Source of the DNA: an uncultured Bacteroides sp.
GTDB lineage: Bacteria; Bacteroidota; Bacteroidia; Bacteroidales; Bacteroidaceae
NCBI GenBank assembly: GCA_900553815.1
Contig: USEY01000019.1
Coordinates: 1-46,957 of the forward strand
Direction: 5' to 3'
DNA length: 46,957 bases
Under the pieces are notes generated by a model that saw only the letters and a program-made list of their open reading frames with translations, did no database searches and was not told where the DNA came from. Below, in pieces: positions 42,607 through 46,957 of this stretch. How positions within the stretch are numbered: the first letter of the stretch is position 1; every line of letters starts with the position of its first letter. The position numbers and the translations under genes are program-made.

Positions 42607-43794
42607 TTAAATTAGTTGTTTCCCGTTGATAAATACTTGTTGAATATGTATGTTCTCATCAAAAATAATAATATCAGCATCCCAGCCACGAGCAATTTGC
42701 CCTTTGCGTTGTTCAATACCCATTATTTCTGCTGGTGTCAGTGTTGCCATGCGTACAGAATCAATAAGACTTTGTCCACCTAAATGATGCATGTTGTAGA
42801 CTAAACGGTCTGTTGTTGCAACACTTCCAGCAAAAGCTTGCCTGTCGGGCATCTTGGCTACACCGTCTTCAATAATGACTCGTTGACCATTTGTTCTGCT
42901 GCCTAAGATGCTTTCTCCTTCTGGCATGCCTGCTCCACGCATAGAATCGGTGATGAGGGCTATTTTGTCTATTCCTTTATTTTTTATCGCTAATTTCATC
43001 AATGGAGCTGGTACATGGACACCATCCGCTATTAATTCAATGGTGAGCTCATCAAGCAAATAGCCTGCTTCAATACATCCAGCGTGGCGGAATGCGTTTT
43101 TTCGTGTTATGCCATTCATACAGGAATAGAAGTGGGTAATATGTCTGAAGCCATGTTTAATTGCTTCTGTGATGTCTTCATATACAGCGTCAGTATGAGC
43201 TATGGATGGAAGGATGTTATGTTGGCAAAGAACGTCAGCAAAATCCAAGGCACCTGGCAGTTCAGGAGCAATGCTCCAACGGACAATGTCGGAACTTCTG
43301 TCCAGAATTTCCATATATTCTTCAGGAGCGGGATTACGTAAGTAGCGGGCATCCTGCGCTCCTCTGAATGCTTGTGCAAAATAAGGCCCTTCAAGATGCA
43401 GACCGCCAAAAGCTGCTCCTTCATTTTGTTTTTTTACTTGGTCATATACATCAAGAAACCGGAATAATTCCTGATTGTTTGAAGCTAAGGTTGTTGGGTA
43501 AAGTAGAGTTGTTCCATGGCGTAAATGAGTACGGGCAATATTGAGGCAATCTTTCACTGTACAATCCATAAAATCGGAGTCTCCAGCTCCGTGGGTATGT
43601 AAATCTATAAATCCAGGAGCAATGTAATTGCCTTGAGCGTTGTATTCTAGGCAATCTGCTATTTCATAATTACCTTTTTCTACACCGATAATTTTTCCAT
43701 CCGCTATGAAAATAGAACCTATTCCCAAATCCTGAGTAGGAGTCAGTATGTGTCCATTATAGATTTTGATTATTTGTCCTTTTTTCGCTTCCAT
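42607..43794 (-). CDS. nagA: N-acetylglucosamine-6-phosphate deacetylase
   Basis: A 395-residue amidohydrolase that removes acetate from GlcNAc 6-phosphate. It has the metal-site DLHTHGAG, GGLHLEGPYF, SIAHTDAVYEDI, HFYSCMNGI and the catalytic Asp in LITDSMRGAGMPEG. Both HxH and the later His ligands are kept. Second in the operon, 26 bp after the sugar carrier. No GlcNAc kinase is in the window, so phosphorylation must come from elsewhere. Confidence 0.95.
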   Translation of the reverse strand: MEAKKGQIIKIYNGHILTPTQDLGIGSIFIADGKIIGVEKGNYEIADCLEYNAQGNYIAPGFIDLHTHGAGDSDFMDCTVKDCLNIARTHLRHGTTLLYPTTLASNNQELFRFLDVYDQVKKQNEGAAFGGLHLEGPYFAQAFRGAQDARYLRNPAPEEYMEILDRSSDIVRWSIAPELPGALDFADVLCQHNILPSIAHTDAVYEDITEAIKHGFRHITHFYSCMNGITRKNAFRHAGCIEAGYLLDELTIELIADGVHVPAPLMKLAIKNKGIDKIALITDSMRGAGMPEGESILGSRTNGQRVIIEDGVAKMPDRQAFAGSVATTDRLVYNMHHLGGQSLIDSVRMATLTPAEIMGIEQRKGQIARGWDADIIIFDENIHIQQVFINGKQLI

Positions 43795-43820
43795 AATTCA
43801 GGCCAAAAATTAAGTTTATA

Positions 43821-45104
43821 TCAGTAAAAAGCATAAAAAATAAGATACAAAAAGCAGGGGACTAGTACAATGTAGGCTAGTCGAAGTCCGTGGTGGTCGG
43901 CTATCAGTCCGTAAACTACCGGCATAAATGCGTTACCACATAATGCCATTACCATAAGAGATGACCCCAAGTTAGTCCATCGTCCTAAATCATGGATAGC
44001 TAATGGCCATATTCCTGCATAGATTAGCGCATTGCATACCCCCATCAAGCAAAGAAAGAATATGGACAGCGATGTTGTATGCCCAAATATATCAATGTTT
44101 CCAGGTATCAGTAATACGCATATTGATAGTATTAGGCCTCCACATACTGCTATACGTAGCATTTTTAATTGGCTGGCAATACGTGGAATTAATAAAATGC
44201 CTAAAAAATATCCACCTAAGGCGCAAGTCAATGTTAGGCTAGGGAATATTTTGGCCTCTTGTAGCGTAAATCCCATACTCTCAGCATAGCTTATGATGGT
44301 ATCTATTGATATAACTTGCGCTGCTACATGAAAAAATATAGCAAATACACCTAACACTAGATAAGGATATGAGAGGATAGAGCGGTGTTTTCCATGATTA
44401 TTGGAAGTGCTCTGCTCATTGTCTGAAAGATTGAGTTCTGGCATGCGGATGAATTTTACCGCAAAGCCAAATACGAACAGAAAAGCTGATAATGCGGCAT
44501 AAGGCACGATAACCCTTTGGATAAGTTCATCAAGGATTGCTTCTTTTTCGACGGATGGCAAGTTTCCTGCTTTTAATATCTCAAACAACTCGTTGTCGTT
44601 GCTTCTTAGAATAACGACTGCAAACAGCAGAGGAGCCAGAATACCTGCAATCTTATTGCATAGCCCCATTATGCTGATTCGTTTGGCTGCCGATTCAATA
44701 GGACCTAATACTGTTACATAAGGATTAGCTACAGTTTGCAATATCGATAATCCTGTGCCAATAGTAAAAAGTCCTGTTAAGAATATAGAATACTCTCTTG
44801 TATATGCTGCCGGTACAAACAGAAGTGTACCTATTGCCATTATCCATAATCCGGTTATAATTCCTTTTTTTGATCCAATGTATCCTATTAATCTTGCTGC
44901 AGGGATAGACATAACTAAATAGGCTATATAAAATGCCAATGCAACAAAGTAGGATTGAGTATGTGTCAATTCACATGCTACCTTGAAATAGGGTATCAGT
45001 ATGGAATTTACCCATGAAACTAGGCCGAAAATGAAGAATAGGGTGCCTAGGATGATTAGGGGGATGATATGTGAATGGGGTTGGGCTGGATTGGTATATG
45101 CCAT
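43821..45104 (-). CDS. FHS-family MFS sugar transporter, probable GlcNAc carrier
   Basis: A 427-residue protein with about 12 membrane helices of the fucose-glucose-galactose:H+ symporter family. Typical are the FFIFGLVSWVNSILIPYFK first helix, RLIGYIGSKKGIITG in the loop after helix 2, and TVANPYVTVLGP. With nagA and nagB directly behind it, GlcNAc is the most likely substrate (NagP-like). It is the first gene of the catabolic operon; a 206-bp gap with a terminator separates it from the GH18 gene. Confidence 0.87.
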   Translation of the reverse strand: MAYTNPAQPHSHIIPLIILGTLFFIFGLVSWVNSILIPYFKVACELTHTQSYFVALAFYIAYLVMSIPAARLIGYIGSKKGIITGLWIMAIGTLLFVPAAYTREYSIFLTGLFTIGTGLSILQTVANPYVTVLGPIESAAKRISIMGLCNKIAGILAPLLFAVVILRSNDNELFEILKAGNLPSVEKEAILDELIQRVIVPYAALSAFLFVFGFAVKFIRMPELNLSDNEQSTSNNHGKHRSILSYPYLVLGVFAIFFHVAAQVISIDTIISYAESMGFTLQEAKIFPSLTLTCALGGYFLGILLIPRIASQLKMLRIAVCGGLILSICVLLIPGNIDIFGHTTSLSIFFLCLMGVCNALIYAGIWPLAIHDLGRWTNLGSSLMVMALCGNAFMPVVYGLIADHHGLRLAYIVLVPCFLYLIFYAFY

Positions 45105-45155
45105 ATTTTTATGTATATGTAGTAGTGAAAACTGTGGGTTTCCTAATGAAAAACT

Positions 45156-45200
45156 GATATACTGAATCTATTGGAATCGAGCCATTTCATTCGGTATATC
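45156..45200 (-). promoter_or_regulatory. Inverted repeat upstream of the sugar carrier
   Basis: GATATACTGAAT (45156-45167) and ATTCGGTATATC (45189-45200) are 12-bp arms with one mismatch (a possible G:U pair), 21 bases apart. It stands 52 bases before the carrier start codon. It could be an operator for a GlcNAc-responsive repressor or a leader hairpin. Confidence 0.45.
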
Positions 45201-45222
45201 TCAGAGAAAAATAGTTTGATTT

Positions 45223-45254
45223 ACATGGTCTTGGCAAAAAAGCCAGGACCATGT
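45223..45254 (-). terminator. Hairpin after the GH18 gene
   Basis: ACATGGTCTTGGC and GCCAGGACCATGT pair (one G:U) around six As. The T-run after the stem on the minus strand is weak, so it may be only a partial terminator. Confidence 0.6.
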
Positions 45255-45310
45255 TGACTTTGTAATATCTAGAATGATATTGAGGATTAAGAATTACTTA
45301 GATGTATATT

Positions 45311-46354
45311 TCATTTATTGTTTAACTGAAATTCTTCATATATGACTTGCAGTAGGCTATTCACTTTCTGCTGGCTATCTTGAGATATAGTCCATATTGC
45401 AATCCCACCATATTCATTGTCAATAACAAATTTTGCTTTTGAACGTATTGTTGGTTTGCCATTATAAAATATCAGGTTATTTATATCATCTTTGTTGCAT
45501 ACCTGTTCATTCGGATAGTTTTTAAGTAAATTCTTATAGGATATATGGGTAGCTCCAATTGGTGTATCATGTGATAGAAACTTTACTCCATAGAAAGGTA
45601 CACCCAATATGATTTTGTCCTTAGGAATTTTGTTCACTTTACTCCAGTGTTTAGCAGCCATTACGAAATGTTCCATGCTGGCATGTTGCCCTATTTTTGA
45701 TGTTTTCCAGCCTCCTGTAAAATCATAAATCATTATATTTATAAAATCGAGGTACTGAAACATAGTGGCATTATATACATTATAATTTCCCCATTTTTTT
45801 ATTTTAGGGCAATCTGCACTAACTGCAGCTGTAAGTAATTTATCTTTGGGTAACTCTTCTCTTATTTCTTGGTAGAAACGTTCTAATAGTGCAGCTCTTT
45901 CTTTGTCTCCTTCTCCATATCCATTAGAACCGCCGGTCCAAAGTTCATAATCAATGTCCAAACCATCCAAATTCCATTTATTTATGATATTTATTAATTC
46001 GGATTTGAAACAGTTACGGTATTTCTCATTAAGTAGAACTTTTCCCATTATTGCTTTATTTCCACCGCCACCAACAGAAAGTAATACCTTTACTCCTTTT
46101 CTTTGTCCTTCTTGTAAAATTGGAATAATTTTTTCCATTTTATCAATGTCTGCTATATATCCTTCTTCTGTTGCTCTGGCAAAAGCTATACTTAAATGGG
46201 TTAGTTGTTCCCATGGTATTTGATAATTCGGCAATTGTTCATACTGTAAATATCCGAATACAATTTTTTTCTGTACTGTAATTTCTTTGGCTGAAATATT
46301 GTTGTAACAGCTACAGAATATGATTAAAAGGATGTATAATATAAAATGTTTCAT
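45311..46354 (-). CDS. GH18 chitinase / endo-beta-N-acetylglucosaminidase
   Basis: A 347-residue exported GH18 enzyme. The N-terminus is hydrophobic with a lipobox-like IFCSC (C16), so it is probably a surface lipoprotein. The signature DGxDxDxE is complete as DGLDIDYE with D135 and the catalytic E137; LSVGGGGNK is the preceding beta-strand motif, and INIMIYDFTGGW carries the later substrate-binding residues. It cuts chitin-like or N-glycan beta-1,4-GlcNAc links; the C-terminal GGIAIWTISQDS has the conserved Trp. It follows the Ig-like lipoprotein by 11 bp. Confidence 0.92.
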   Translation of the reverse strand: MKHFILYILLIIFCSCYNNISAKEITVQKKIVFGYLQYEQLPNYQIPWEQLTHLSIAFARATEEGYIADIDKMEKIIPILQEGQRKGVKVLLSVGGGGNKAIMGKVLLNEKYRNCFKSELINIINKWNLDGLDIDYELWTGGSNGYGEGDKERAALLERFYQEIREELPKDKLLTAAVSADCPKIKKWGNYNVYNATMFQYLDFINIMIYDFTGGWKTSKIGQHASMEHFVMAAKHWSKVNKIPKDKIILGVPFYGVKFLSHDTPIGATHISYKNLLKNYPNEQVCNKDDINNLIFYNGKPTIRSKAKFVIDNEYGGIAIWTISQDSQQKVNSLLQVIYEEFQLNNK

Positions 46355-46365
46355 TCTTTGTTTTT

Positions 46366-46719
46366 TTAAGGCTCTGTGACGGTTAGTGTAAACTCTCTGT
46401 AATTAGTAGCTTCTCCACGCTGTGCTTCTATACGCAAAGTAAAAGTACCAACTTCTGTAAAAGTATAATTTAACGTGGGTTCTGTTCCTATTACTTCATT
46501 GTTCAATAGCCAGCGTACGGATACACTTCCATCTGCCGGAGATACTAAAATAGGAAGCGTAGTTGGTGTTCCAGCTATTGCAGAAACACTTCCTTGTATC
46601 TCAGTATAGATGTATAGTTCGTTCTCGCCAAATATAGGATTATCTTCTGAATCGTTAACGCAACTATTGAGTGATAAACTTATGACGCATAGTATTAAAT
46701 AGAAAAATATTACTTTCAT
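46366..46719 (-). CDS. Small surface lipoprotein with Ig/PKD-like domain
   Basis: A 117-residue lipoprotein; start at 46719 gives the signal MKVIFFYLILCVISLSLNSC with lipobox LNSC. The mature part contains IQGSVSAIAGTPTTLPILVS and the PKD-type pattern SVRWLLNNE...LNYTFTEVGTFTLRIEA. Between susD and GH18 it takes the place of a surface glycan-binding protein but is far shorter than usual, with only one Ig-like domain. Confidence 0.75.
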   Translation of the reverse strand: MKVIFFYLILCVISLSLNSCVNDSEDNPIFGENELYIYTEIQGSVSAIAGTPTTLPILVSPADGSVSVRWLLNNEVIGTEPTLNYTFTEVGTFTLRIEAQRGEATNYREFTLTVTEP

Positions 46720-46753
46720 AATTTTAAATATAAATGTGATACAATTTATTTTA

Positions 46754-46957
46754 TTATTTATCCCACCAAACATGATAGGTCCAATCATCTGTTCCACCCA
46801 TACGCTGGAGAGCCTCTTCTAAATTTGCTTTATTTTTAGTTTGTTCTTCAATTGGATACATCATTCTACTGGGGCGTTCTCCGTTTGATTCGTTTTCTTT
46901 AGGGGCTACATTGTAAAATTGTACATATTTGCTAGGCATACCGGTTCGTCTGATATT
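46754..46957 (-). CDS. SusD/RagB-family lipoprotein, C-terminus only
   Basis: The frame enters from the right edge of the window, so only the last 67 residues are seen: RRTGMPSKYVQFYNVAP, RMMYPIEEQTKN and GGTDDWTYHVWW, ending at TAA. The RxTG...R..YP..E...N pattern with a final Trp-rich end is the normal SusD C-terminus. SusD proteins bind the target glycan at the surface with a SusC transporter, expected upstream outside the window. Confidence 0.83.
   Translation of the reverse strand, partial: NIRRTGMPSKYVQFYNVAPKENESNGERPSRMMYPIEEQTKNKANLEEALQRMGGTDDWTYHVWWDK

Overview
The window is chromosomal DNA of a gut Bacteroides-type bacterium (Bacteroidota). The signs are many -7 boxes of the form TAnnTTTG, signal peptides ending in A-Q, few Shine-Dalgarno sites, a one-piece hybrid two-component sensor, a SusD-like C-terminus and a Bacteroidota-type HU-like protein. 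I cannot name the species. I recall a similar pectin gene order in B. thetaiotaomicron, but I have not checked it. There are about 30 genes and no rRNA, tRNA, CRISPR array or transposase that I can see.

Layout. (1) 0.2-5.3 kb: an HU-like gene whose leader carries four palindromes at an exact 22-bp pitch, then a histidine kinase/OmpR-type regulator pair divergent from an outer-membrane beta-barrel protein. (2) 5.4-21.6 kb: a pectin/uronate island. A PTS-type EIIC, a KduI isomerase with a signal peptide and a hexuronate MFS carrier lie on the minus strand. Divergent from them are a GH105 hydrolase, a CE8 pectin methylesterase, a CE12-CE8 fusion and a CE7-like esterase. A further secreted alpha/beta-hydrolase and a hybrid two-component regulator complete the island. 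(3) 21.9-31.8 kb: a secreted C10 cysteine protease with a lipoprotein partner, hflX, a DUF4954-like protein, a MntA/HepT toxin-antitoxin pair and class I fumarase. (4) 31.9-37.4 kb: the threonine operon thrA - homoserine kinase candidate - thrC, preceded by a 19-residue Thr-containing leader peptide and a terminator-like hairpin. (5) 37.9-47.0 kb: a GlcNAc-glycan locus with a partial SusD, an Ig/PKD-like lipoprotein, GH18, an FHS sugar carrier, nagA, nagB and two GH20 enzymes.

How they fit together. In the pectin island, secreted esterases strip methyl and acetyl groups and GH105 releases the unsaturated uronate. KduI, apparently exported, would isomerise the 5-keto sugar outside the cytoplasm, and the two carriers would import products, probably under the hybrid sensor. 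In the last region GH18 and GH20 would free GlcNAc, the carrier imports it and NagA/NagB feed it to glycolysis; the kinase must lie elsewhere. DNA from about 40.2 kb to the end is clearly more AT-rich than the rest, which suggests separate acquisition.

The most interesting signals are the 22-bp palindrome array, the thr attenuator, the exported KduI beside an orphan EIIC, and an intergenic repeat family shared by gene-free stretches.
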